Of a DNA stretch of 5,608 nucleotides, positions 1-4,498 are shown in pieces. Location: NCBI GenBank assembly GCA_934481515.1, contig CAKSPO010000066.1, positions 1-5,608 of the forward strand, read 5' to 3'. The notes below the pieces were generated by a model that saw only the letters and a program-made list of their open reading frames with translations, was not told the DNA's origin and searched no databases. Source of the DNA: an uncultured Eubacteriales bacterium (GTDB taxonomy: Bacteria; Bacillota; Clostridia; Oscillospirales; CAG-272). A program made the position numbers and the translations under genes. Within the stretch, counting starts at the first letter, position 1. Each line of letters begins with the position of its first letter.

Positions 1-30
1 TTTATCGATATTTTTTAATTCCAGTATCAT
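1..30 (-). CDS. ABC transporter ATP-binding protein, N-terminal fragment (cut by window edge)
   Basis: Only ten codons are visible, reading MILELKNIDK from ATG at 30 and running off the left edge without a stop. This string matches the usual first beta-strand of ABC-type ATPase domains (pattern M-[IL]-x-[LI]-x-[NG]-[IL]-x-K, normally followed by an aromatic residue and the Walker A loop). The start is supported by GAGGAAAG on the minus strand at 36-43, with GAGG 9 nt from the ATG. Transcription probably starts near 377, giving an unusually long leader of about 350 nt with its own short ORF. The fragment cannot tell an exporter or importer ATPase from a ribosome-protecting ABC-F protein. The leader layout resembles ABC-F resistance genes, but that is inference. 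The start codon is fairly secure; the family call rests on ten residues. Confidence 0.6.
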   Translation of the reverse strand, partial: MILELKNIDK

Positions 31-203
31 ATTTTCTTTCCTCGCTGATTGTAATTTTTTCTTGCAGATTAAATTGATTCAACAACGTCATTGTGTTTTT
101 ATGACGTCATATTTATCATCAATCACGCGGCTTTTACCGTTACAATACGTTATGGATTAAGTCTGTTGTTCTTTTGTGATTCATTTTCTTGCCGTTGGTT
201 TTT

Positions 204-247
204 TGAAAAAGAACAAAAAAGCGCAAGGGAAAAGTCATTTCTCTGCG
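204..247 (-). terminator. Weak terminator-like hairpin in the ABC leader (possible attenuator)
   Basis: On the minus strand CGCA (244-247) pairs with TGCG (222-225), and AAA (238-240) with TTT (231-233), around a short loop containing the leader ORF stop. The stem has a mismatch and a bulge, so it is weak. One base after it comes TTTTTTG (214-220), then a second T-run at 206-210. An upstream segment at 333-341 is perfectly complementary over 9 bases to 224-232, which covers the 3' arm, so an alternative fold is possible. Terminator against antiterminator is a hypothesis; the region is AT-rich and chance complementarity is easy. Confidence 0.35.
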
Positions 248-270
248 TTTGCAATTTTATTGTGTTTCAT
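235..270 (-). CDS. 11-codon leader ORF (MKHNKIANAEK) upstream of the ABC gene
   Basis: On the minus strand an ATG at 270 opens MKHNKIANAEK and stops at TGA (235-237). It is preceded by GGGAGGT (279-285) with 8 nt to the ATG, as good a Shine-Dalgarno as any real gene here has. It lies inside the leader between the minus-strand promoter (384-412) and the ABC start at 30. Its stop codon falls in the loop of a weak hairpin that is followed by a T-tract. Known leader peptides of antibiotic-responsive ABC-F and methyltransferase genes have this architecture, with ribosome stalling on the short ORF changing downstream RNA folding. No family is recognisable in the peptide itself. It could be a chance ORF, though the ribosome binding site argues otherwise. 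Confidence 0.45.
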   Translation of the reverse strand: MKHNKIANAEK

Positions 271-383
271 AGGCGGTTACCTCCCGTCGAGCGTTTTTGG
301 TTTTTACAATTTGTTGGTTTTTGTTCTGCCTCTTTCCCTTGTTCTTGATGTTTCAGTATCTCTATATGAGTACTGTTAAATAT

Positions 384-412
384 ATTATAGCACAAAATTT
401 TTGTCTTTTCAA
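384..412 (-). promoter_or_regulatory. SigA-type extended -10 promoter for the leader ORF and ABC gene
   Basis: Read on the minus strand, TTGAAA (407-412) and TATAAT (384-389) are 17 bp apart, with TGC directly before the -10 hexamer (extended -10). Only one base differs from the consensus hexamers. Transcription would start near 377 and run left. The nearest start codons are the 11-codon ORF at 270 and the ABC gene at 30. Confidence 0.72.
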
Positions 413-448
413 GCTTCTATCGTGCTGTGCGGCAGAAGGATCTGCTTT

Positions 449-499
449 AGTGAATTCCCAAAGTAAATTCCACTGTGGAATTTACTTTGGGAATTCACT
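449..499. repeat. 51-bp near-perfect palindrome (25-bp arms, 1-nt centre)
   Basis: Arms 449-473 and 475-499 are exact reverse complements around a single T at 474. Each arm carries AATTCC twice, 13 bp apart (453-458 and 466-471; mirrored as GGAATT at 477-482 and 490-495), so four half-sites are symmetrically placed. It lies between the divergent ABC-leader promoter and the tRNA promoter, upstream of both, so it is not obviously in a transcript and has no T-tract of its own. It could be a palindromic mobile repeat (REP or MITE-like) or a multi-half-site operator. No target-site duplication is evident at its edges. Confidence 0.9.
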
Positions 500-516
500 C
501 CGAAAATCTTTTCGGA
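499..516. repeat. 8-bp inverted repeat next to the large palindrome
   Basis: TCCGAAAA (499-506) and TTTTCGGA (509-516) are exact inverted repeats with a 2-nt spacer. The first arm shares base 499 with the end of the 51-bp palindrome. An A-rich stretch follows (516-530) and then the tRNA promoter. It may be part of the same element or an operator half; on its own it is short. Confidence 0.6.
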
Positions 517-562
517 AAAAATGAAAAAAACGATTGACAATTGCTTTTTTATGTGCTATAAT
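516..562 (+). promoter_or_regulatory. Consensus promoter with UP-like A-tracts for tRNA-Pro
   Basis: TTGACA (534-539) and TATAAT (557-562) are both perfect hexamers with a 17-bp spacer, and TGC precedes the -10 box (extended -10). A-tracts at 516-520 and 524-530 sit just upstream of the -35, where an UP element that contacts the alpha-subunit C-terminal domain would lie. Transcription should begin near 568-571, leaving a 5' leader of only about 8-11 nt before the mature tRNA. Such strength is expected for a stable-RNA gene. Confidence 0.9.
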
Positions 563-578
563 ATGCAGGTATGAAAAA

Positions 579-655
579 CGGGGTGTGGCTCAGCTTGGTA
601 GAGCGCTTGGTTCGGGACCAAGAGGCCGGGTGTTCGAATCACCTCACTCCGACCA
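579..655 (+). tRNA. tRNA-Pro, anticodon CGG
   Basis: This 77-nt gene folds into a full cloverleaf. The acceptor stem is CGGGGTG (579-585) with CACTCCG (645-651), including one G-U pair. The D-arm contains AGCTTGGTAGAGC. The anticodon stem CTTGG/CCAAG encloses the loop TTCGGGA (611-617) with anticodon CGG at 613-615. The T-arm has the canonical TTCGAAT loop. The discriminator is A and CCA is encoded (653-655). It decodes the proline codon CCG, which suits the GC-rich coding sequences nearby. It has its own consensus promoter and a terminator starting at its last base, so it is a single-gene unit. Confidence 0.96.
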
Positions 656-695
656 AAAAATCGGCAAGTATCGTCAGATGCTTGCCGATTTTTTT
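655..695. terminator. Bidirectional intrinsic terminator between tRNA-Pro and mscL
   Basis: Arms 655-668 (AAAAAATCGGCAAG) and 681-694 are exact complements. Four more pairs (669-672 with 677-680, one G-T) close a 4-nt GTCA loop. The plus strand ends in a T-run (689-695) and the minus strand likewise in TTTTTT, so it can stop the tRNA transcript rightward and mscL leftward. The mscL stop codon is 45 bp away. Confidence 0.93.
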
Positions 696-739
696 CTTGT
701 AAGAAATACTTTGTTCTTATTTTTACCGATGTTTATTTG

Positions 740-1276
740 TTATTTGTTCTTCATGAGGTCACGGATTTCCGCAAGTAACTGTTCCTGATGCAGCGTTGCC
801 TCTTCCAGACGCGCCTGTTTGTCCGCCAGTGCCTGTGCAGCTTCTTCTGCCGCCTTTTTGTCTGCCGCAGCCTTTGCTTCCGCCTCGGCAGCCTTCCGTG
901 CTTCCTCCGCAATCTTGTCCGCTTCAAAACCGTTCTTGATCCGCATCAGAATGCGCAGAACGAGGAAAATGCAGAAGGAGATAATCAGAAAATCGAGGAT
1001 GGTCTGGAGCCATGTTCCCCAGAGGAGCGCGACCTCCGGCTCCACGACGGTTACGCCGTCTTCGGCATAGACCGCCTCCTTAAGAACGGTACGGACGCTG
1101 TCGAGGTCTCCGCTTTTGATGAAGATGCTGACCAGCGGGTTGATGATGTAATTGACAAGACCCGTTGAAATTTTTCCGAACGCGCCGCCGATGACAACAC
1201 CGACTGCCATATCCAAAACGTTTCCGCGGGTGATGAAGGCTTTGAAATCCTTCCAGAAGGAGCTTTTCTTTGCCAT
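740..1276 (-). CDS. mscL: Large-conductance mechanosensitive channel MscL with extended C-terminal helix
   Basis: The 178-residue protein forms a homopentameric inner-membrane pore that opens under membrane tension to release solutes in hypo-osmotic shock. The signature FITRGNVLDMAVGVVIGGAFGKI (residues 14-36) is the MscL N-terminus and first membrane helix. By alignment to E. coli, Met23 and Val27 occupy the pore-constriction positions (Leu19, Val23) and Gly26 that of Gly22. A periplasmic loop spans about 46-84, the second membrane helix about 85-112, and the protein ends with LLAEIRDLMKNK, the conserved C-terminal bundle helix. It is longer than the E. coli protein (136 residues) because an Ala/Glu/Lys-rich, probably coiled-coil segment (about 118-162) is inserted before the final helix. 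AAGGAAA (1284-1290) lies 7 nt before the ATG. It is monocistronic and converges on the tRNA. Confidence 0.97.
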   Translation of the reverse strand: MAKKSSFWKDFKAFITRGNVLDMAVGVVIGGAFGKISTGLVNYIINPLVSIFIKSGDLDSVRTVLKEAVYAEDGVTVVEPEVALLWGTWLQTILDFLIISFCIFLVLRILMRIKNGFEADKIAEEARKAAEAEAKAAADKKAAEEAAQALADKQARLEEATLHQEQLLAEIRDLMKNK

Positions 1277-1339
1277 TTTGCTGTTTCCTTTCTTTACACA
1301 CTTGTTTCAGAATATCCGGAATTGCCGGTAACCATCAGA

Positions 1340-1368
1340 ATTATAAAACATTTTGTTCATAAAGTCAA
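1340..1368 (-). promoter_or_regulatory. SigA-type promoter for mscL
   Basis: On the minus strand TTGACT (1363-1368) and TATAAT (1340-1345) are 17 bp apart. The initiation point would be near 1333, giving a 5' leader of about 55 nt before the mscL ATG at 1276. Unlike the other promoters here it lacks the TG of an extended -10. The leader contains two CCGG tetramers 5 nt apart (1317-1320 and 1326-1329), too short to call an operator. Confidence 0.82.
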
Positions 1369-1406
1369 TGGATTTTGCAAAAATACACGGATTTCGAAGA
1401 TTTTTG

Positions 1407-1433
1407 CTTTCCGGAGCGGTGGGAAAGTGCTCC
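1407..1433. other. Possible H-type pseudoknot fold in the mscL-fumC spacer
   Basis: CTTTCC (1407-1412) pairs with GGAAAG (1422-1427). GGAGC in the loop (1413-1417) is complementary to GCTCC just downstream (1429-1433). The order of the four segments is that of an H-type pseudoknot. No promoter is visible just upstream on the plus strand and the mscL promoter fires away from here, so it is unclear whether this stretch is transcribed. It is short enough to be chance. Confidence 0.25.
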
Positions 1434-1552
1434 TTCACAGCTTTTTGACAGACAGGCTTGCCGCTAAGGGTTGCTTTTGCCGCCGGGGGTGGACAAGCTT
1501 AGAACCGCGACTCACAGAGCTGCGATCGGAAAAAGTGCAGGACGAAAGGAAG

Positions 1553-1582
1553 ATGCCCCGGTGCGATATGGCACTGGGGCAT
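1553..1582. other. 12-bp hairpin in the mscL-fumC spacer
   Basis: ATGCCCCGGTGC (1553-1564) and GCACTGGGGCAT (1571-1582) pair over 12 bp with one G-T wobble around a 6-nt loop. The stem is GC-rich and stable. Bases after it (TATTGCATCGTTTT) are only partly T-rich, so a terminator role on the plus strand is possible but not clear; on the minus strand CTTCCTTTCG follows. No matching gene lies upstream on the plus strand. The rest of the gap from 1277 to 1764 has no ORF with a ribosome binding site before fumC. Confidence 0.55.
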
Positions 1583-1611
1583 TATTGCATCGTTTTCGGG
1601 GGAAGTTTTCT

Positions 1612-1641
1612 GCTTTTCGTCATTCCGAAAAGCGGTTTTTC
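1612..1641 (+). terminator. Terminator-like hairpin just upstream of the fumC promoter
   Basis: GCTTTTCG (1612-1619) pairs exactly with CGAAAAGC (1626-1633) around a 6-nt loop, followed by GGTTTTTC (1634-1641). It has the shape of an intrinsic terminator on the plus strand, although the stem is AT-rich. A second GCTTTT at 1646-1651, at the fumC -35 region, can pair with AAAAGC (1628-1633) instead. It may end an unrecognised transcript from the spacer or insulate the fumC promoter from readthrough. Confidence 0.45.
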
Positions 1642-1643
1642 TA

Positions 1644-1672
1644 TTGCTTTTTGCAGGAAAACGTGCTATAAT
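1644..1672 (+). promoter_or_regulatory. Extended -10 promoter for the fumC operon
   Basis: TATAAT (1667-1672) is preceded by TGC (1664-1666), an extended -10 box. At 17 bp upstream the -35 is only TTGCTT (1644-1649), so the extended -10 probably carries the promoter. Initiation would fall near 1679, giving an approximately 85-nt leader to the fumC start. The 13-base core GTGCTATAATATG is identical to that of the tRNA-Pro promoter. Confidence 0.75.
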
Positions 1673-1687
1673 ATGGTCTATATGCGG

Positions 1688-1738
1688 AAACCGTGCGGGA
1701 GCCGTTTTGTGTGTCTTTTGGAAAACGGCTGGCGGTTT
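1688..1738 (+). other. Hairpin in the fumC 5' leader with T-rich tail
   Basis: AGCCGTTTT (1700-1708) pairs exactly with AAAACGGCT (1722-1730) around a 13-nt loop. An outer helix AAACCG (1688-1693) with CGGTTT (1733-1738) can extend it. The inner stem is followed by GGCGGTTTTTGTCTGTTTT (1731-1749), which has a terminator-like look, right before the fumC ribosome binding site. It could act as a leader attenuator or an mRNA 5' stabiliser. No known riboswitch class is recognisable in an 85-nt leader of this kind. Confidence 0.4.
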
Positions 1739-1752
1739 TTGTCTGTTTTGAC

Positions 1753-1758
1753 GGAGGG
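1753..1758 (+). promoter_or_regulatory. fumC ribosome binding site that decides the start codon
   Basis: GGAGGG lies directly against an in-frame ATG at 1759, leaving no spacing, but is 6 nt from the next in-frame ATG at 1765. Only the latter has normal geometry, so MKERIEHDSMG is the preferred N-terminus. That also matches the usual fumarase start, a few residues before the conserved DSMG. An upstream in-frame ATG at 1693 has no Shine-Dalgarno and would add residues unlike fumarase. Confidence 0.8.
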
Positions 1759-1764
1759 ATGAGC

Positions 1765-3135
1765 ATGAAAGAACGGATTGAGCACGATTCCATGGGGGAG
1801 ATTGCAGTTCCGGCAGACCGCTACTGGGGTGCGCAGACGCAGAGAAGCTATCAGAATTTCCGCATCGGCTGTGAGCGGATGCCGTCGGAAATCATTCGTG
1901 CGTTCGGCGTTCTGAAAGCCGCGGCGGCGGAGGCGAACCGGGTGCTTTGTCCCGGCCGGATGACGGAGAAAAAAAAGGATACCATTCTCCGTGCCGCTTC
2001 GGAGGTGACGGACGGAACGCTCTCGGAGCATTTTCCGCTGGTGGTCTGGCAGACGGGAAGCGGTACGCAGAGCAATATGAACGTCAATGAGGTGATTGCC
2101 GCCCGCGGGAACGAGATCGCCGGGGAACGGCTTTTGCATCCGAACGATGATGTGAACATGTCTCAGTCCTCCAACGATACCTTCCCGACGGCGATGCACA
2201 TTGCCGCCGTCTGTGAGACGGAGTGTTCTCTGCTTCCGGCGTTGGATGAACTGATTTCTGCTCTTGCCCGGTTGGAGAAGGAAAATGCCGATGCGGTCAA
2301 GTGCGGAAGAACGCACCTGGAGGATGCGGTTCCGGTCACGTTCGGTCAGGAGATCAGCGGTTGGCGCGCTTCCCTGGAGGTTGACCGGGAGAACATCCGT
2401 GCGTCCCTGGAGCCGCTCCGCCGTCTGGCTTTGGGAGCGACTGCCGTCGGCACGGGACTGAATGCACCGGAAGGCTTTGACCGCCTGGCGGCGGAGAAAA
2501 TTTCCGCTCTGACGGGAACCTCCTTCCGCGCCGCGGAGAACAAGTTCCATGCGCTGACCTCCAAAGGAGAGATGGTTTTCGCGCACGGGGCACTCAAGGC
2601 ACTGGCAGCGGATCTGTGGAAGATTGCAAACGATGTAAGGTTTCTTGCAAGCGGTCCGCGGTGCGGTCTGGGAGAAATCCGGATTCCCGAAAACGAGCCT
2701 GGCTCTTCCATTATGCCGGGGAAGGTGAATCCCACGCAGTGTGAGGCGGTGACGATGGTTGCCGTTCAGGTGATGGGAAACGATGCCGCAGTCGGAATTG
2801 CGGCATCTCAGGGAAATTTTGAGCTGAATGTGTTCATGCCGGTATGCATCTATAATTATCTGCAGTCGCTTCGTCTGCTCTCGGATGTGATGAATTCCTT
2901 CCGGGTGCACTGCGTTTGCGGCATCGTTGCGGATCGCCGGAAGATGCGGGAAAATCTGCACCGTTCTCTGATGACCGCGACGGCGCTGACGCCGTACATC
3001 GGTTATGAAAATACGGCGCGGGTGGTAAAGCTGGCGCACGAAAAGGAAATTTCACTCCGGGAGGCGTGTCTGTCGCTCGGATATATGGATGGGGAACGCT
3101 TTGACGAGGTCTACCGCCCGGAGAAAATGGTCTGA
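1765..3135 (+). CDS. fumC: Fumarate hydratase, class II (fumarase C)
   Basis: This 456-residue protein catalyses the reversible, iron-independent hydration of fumarate to L-malate in the cytoplasm, as a homotetramer. Key motifs are all present: DSMGEIAVPADRYWGAQTQRS (8-28), GSGTQSNMNVNEV (98-110), HPNDDVNMSQSSNDTFPTAM (125-144), GRTHLEDAVPVTFGQEISGW (181-200) and the fumarase/aspartase signature GSSIMPGKVN (313-322). A constant offset of 4 to E. coli FumC places catalytic His184 (His188) and Ser314 (Ser318), with Lys320 and Asn322 in the signature loop. The C-terminus LGYMDGERFDEVYRPEKMV is typical of class II fumarases rather than aspartases or argininosuccinate lyases. It is first in a run of three plus-strand genes; malic enzyme follows after 93 bp, so the malate made here can be used directly. 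Length and ends look complete. Confidence 0.96.
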   Translation: MKERIEHDSMGEIAVPADRYWGAQTQRSYQNFRIGCERMPSEIIRAFGVLKAAAAEANRVLCPGRMTEKKKDTILRAASEVTDGTLSEHFPLVVWQTGSGTQSNMNVNEVIAARGNEIAGERLLHPNDDVNMSQSSNDTFPTAMHIAAVCETECSLLPALDELISALARLEKENADAVKCGRTHLEDAVPVTFGQEISGWRASLEVDRENIRASLEPLRRLALGATAVGTGLNAPEGFDRLAAEKISALTGTSFRAAENKFHALTSKGEMVFAHGALKALAADLWKIANDVRFLASGPRCGLGEIRIPENEPGSSIMPGKVNPTQCEAVTMVAVQVMGNDAAVGIAASQGNFELNVFMPVCIYNYLQSLRLLSDVMNSFRVHCVCGIVADRRKMRENLHRSLMTATALTPYIGYENTARVVKLAHEKEISLREACLSLGYMDGERFDEVYRPEKMV

Positions 3136-3156
3136 TTTCAGGTAGCTCTTCAAGCC

Positions 3157-3190
3157 GCAATCCGCACCATCGGAATTGCACGGTGATTGC
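3157..3190 (+). other. Imperfect hairpin between fumC and the malic enzyme gene
   Basis: GCAAT (3157-3161) pairs with ATTGC (3186-3190) and CACC (3165-3168) with GGTG (3182-3185), leaving a 3-nt bulge and a 13-nt loop. There is no convincing T-tract after it (CTTTACATAATTTT), so it is unlikely to stop transcription. It might modulate mRNA processing or relative expression of the two genes. Confidence 0.3.
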
Positions 3191-3228
3191 CTTTACATAA
3201 TTTTCGGAAAGCAGAGGGAGAACGAAAA

Positions 3229-4431
3229 ATGAGTACAGATATTCGGGAAGAATCATTGCAGAAGCATGCAGAGTGGCAGGGGAAGATTGAAGTGGTGTCC
3301 CGCGTCCGGATTGAGGATCGGCATGATCTTGCCGTTGCCTATACGCCGGGGGTCGCCGAGCCATGCCTTGCCATCCGGGATTGCCCGGAAAAATCGTGGG
3401 AGCTGACCCGCCGGTCACATCTGGTGGCGGTCATTACGGACGGCTCCGCAATTCTGGGGCTTGGGAACATCGGTCCGGAAGCGGGAATGCCTGTGATGGA
3501 AGGAAAATGCGCTCTGTTCAAGGAGTTTGCCGGCGTGGATGCGTTTCCGCTTTGCATCCGGACGCAGGATGTGGACGAATTGGTGCGCACCATCTATCTG
3601 CTTTCCGGTTCCTTCGGTGGGATCAATCTGGAGGACATCAGTGCGCCGCGCTGTTTTGAGGTGGAGAAGCGACTGCAGGAAATCTGCGATATTCCGGTCT
3701 TTCATGATGATCAGCACGGAACGGCGATTGTGGTCGCCGCGGCGCTCATCAATGCGCTGAAGGTGGTCGGAAAGCGGAAGGAAGAGGTGCGGGTTGTCAT
3801 CAACGGTGCAGGCTCTGCCGGTATCTCGATCGCACGGCACCTGATGCGGTTGGGTGTTCGTCACATCGTGATGGTGGACCGTTCCGGAATTCTTTGCCGC
3901 GGAGATGCGGGTCTGAACGAGGCGCATCAGGCGATTGCAGAGGTCACGAATGAGGCGGGACTTCACGGAACGCTTGCCGACGCGCTGTGCGGTGCCGATG
4001 TTCTGATCGGGGTCAGCGCTCCGGGGGTCGTCAGTGAGGAGATGGTCCGCTCCATGGCGAAGGGAGCCATTGTGTTCCCGATGGCGAACCCGACGCCGGA
4101 AATTCTGCCGGACAAGGCGCTTTCTGCCGGAGCCGCAGTGGTCGGAACCGGAAGATCGGATTTTCCGAATCAGATCAACAACGTGCTGGCGTTTCCCGGA
4201 ATTTTCCGCGGGGCGCTTTCCTGCCGCGCCAAGTGCATCAACGAAGAGATGATGGTTGCCGCCTCCTATGCGCTGGCATCTCTTGTCCCGGAGGACGCAC
4301 TTGCGGCGGATCATATCATTGTGTCCGCGCTTGAAAAGCGGGTAGCGGATGTGGTTGCGGATGCGGTGGTACAGGCGGCGTACCGGACGGGGGTTGCCCG
4401 GATTCCGGAGCCGCAGTGGTCGGATCGGTAA
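3229..4431 (+). CDS. NAD(P)-dependent malic enzyme, short form
   Basis: This 400-residue enzyme oxidatively decarboxylates L-malate to pyruvate and CO2, reducing NAD+ or NADP+ with a divalent metal. The N-terminal malic domain has AYTPGVAEPC (37-46, catalytic Tyr38), VITDGSAILGLGNIGPEAGMPVMEGKCALFKEFAGVDAFPLC (68-109, catalytic Lys93) and GGINLEDISAP (130-140, metal ligands Glu135/Asp136), then FHDDQHGTA (158-166, metal-binding Asp). The C-terminal Rossmann domain has the dinucleotide loop NGAGSAGISIA (192-202), and NQINNVLAFPGIFRGAL (314-330) ends the active site. It matches the MaeB/YtsJ type without the phosphotransacetylase tail of E. coli MaeB. Cofactor preference cannot be read safely from sequence. 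The start at 3229 has AGAGGGAG 8 nt upstream; an in-frame ATG at 3187 has none. It follows fumC by 93 bp, probably in one operon. Confidence 0.95.
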   Translation: MSTDIREESLQKHAEWQGKIEVVSRVRIEDRHDLAVAYTPGVAEPCLAIRDCPEKSWELTRRSHLVAVITDGSAILGLGNIGPEAGMPVMEGKCALFKEFAGVDAFPLCIRTQDVDELVRTIYLLSGSFGGINLEDISAPRCFEVEKRLQEICDIPVFHDDQHGTAIVVAAALINALKVVGKRKEEVRVVINGAGSAGISIARHLMRLGVRHIVMVDRSGILCRGDAGLNEAHQAIAEVTNEAGLHGTLADALCGADVLIGVSAPGVVSEEMVRSMAKGAIVFPMANPTPEILPDKALSAGAAVVGTGRSDFPNQINNVLAFPGIFRGALSCRAKCINEEMMVAASYALASLVPEDALAADHIIVSALEKRVADVVADAVVQAAYRTGVARIPEPQWSDR

Positions 4432-4498
4432 TCACATTTTGAAATCGGATACCGTGCGCTGAGCCGGAGTCCCGCGTGCGGACACGGAGGAAAACTGG

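Noticed and set aside
140..184. Second short minus-strand ORF in the ABC leader (MNHKRTTDLIHNVL)
   Set aside because: Only a weak AAG-type sequence precedes its ATG, unlike the strong Shine-Dalgarno of the 11-codon ORF upstream.
534..788. 84-codon plus-strand open frame covering the tRNA
   Set aside because: Its middle (VAQLGRALGSGPRGRVFESPHSDQ) is the well-known false translation of a tRNA gene; the ATG overlaps the promoter and there is no ribosome binding site.
1322..1762. 146-codon plus-strand open frame between mscL and fumC
   Set aside because: No Shine-Dalgarno, no recognisable domain, and it runs through the mscL promoter, hairpins and the fumC promoter. Its stop overlaps an in-frame fumC ATG, but a 26-codon version starting at 1682 would begin at or within a few bases of the predicted transcription start.
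1678..3039. 453-codon minus-strand open frame opposite fumC
   Set aside because: Arg/His-rich composition with no domain, produced by high GC at third codon positions; the plus-strand fumC is unambiguous.
3176..3201. Possible promoter TTGCAC...CATAAT before the malic enzyme gene
   Set aside because: The spacer is only 14 bp and both boxes are poor, so an operon promoter upstream of fumC is the simpler reading.
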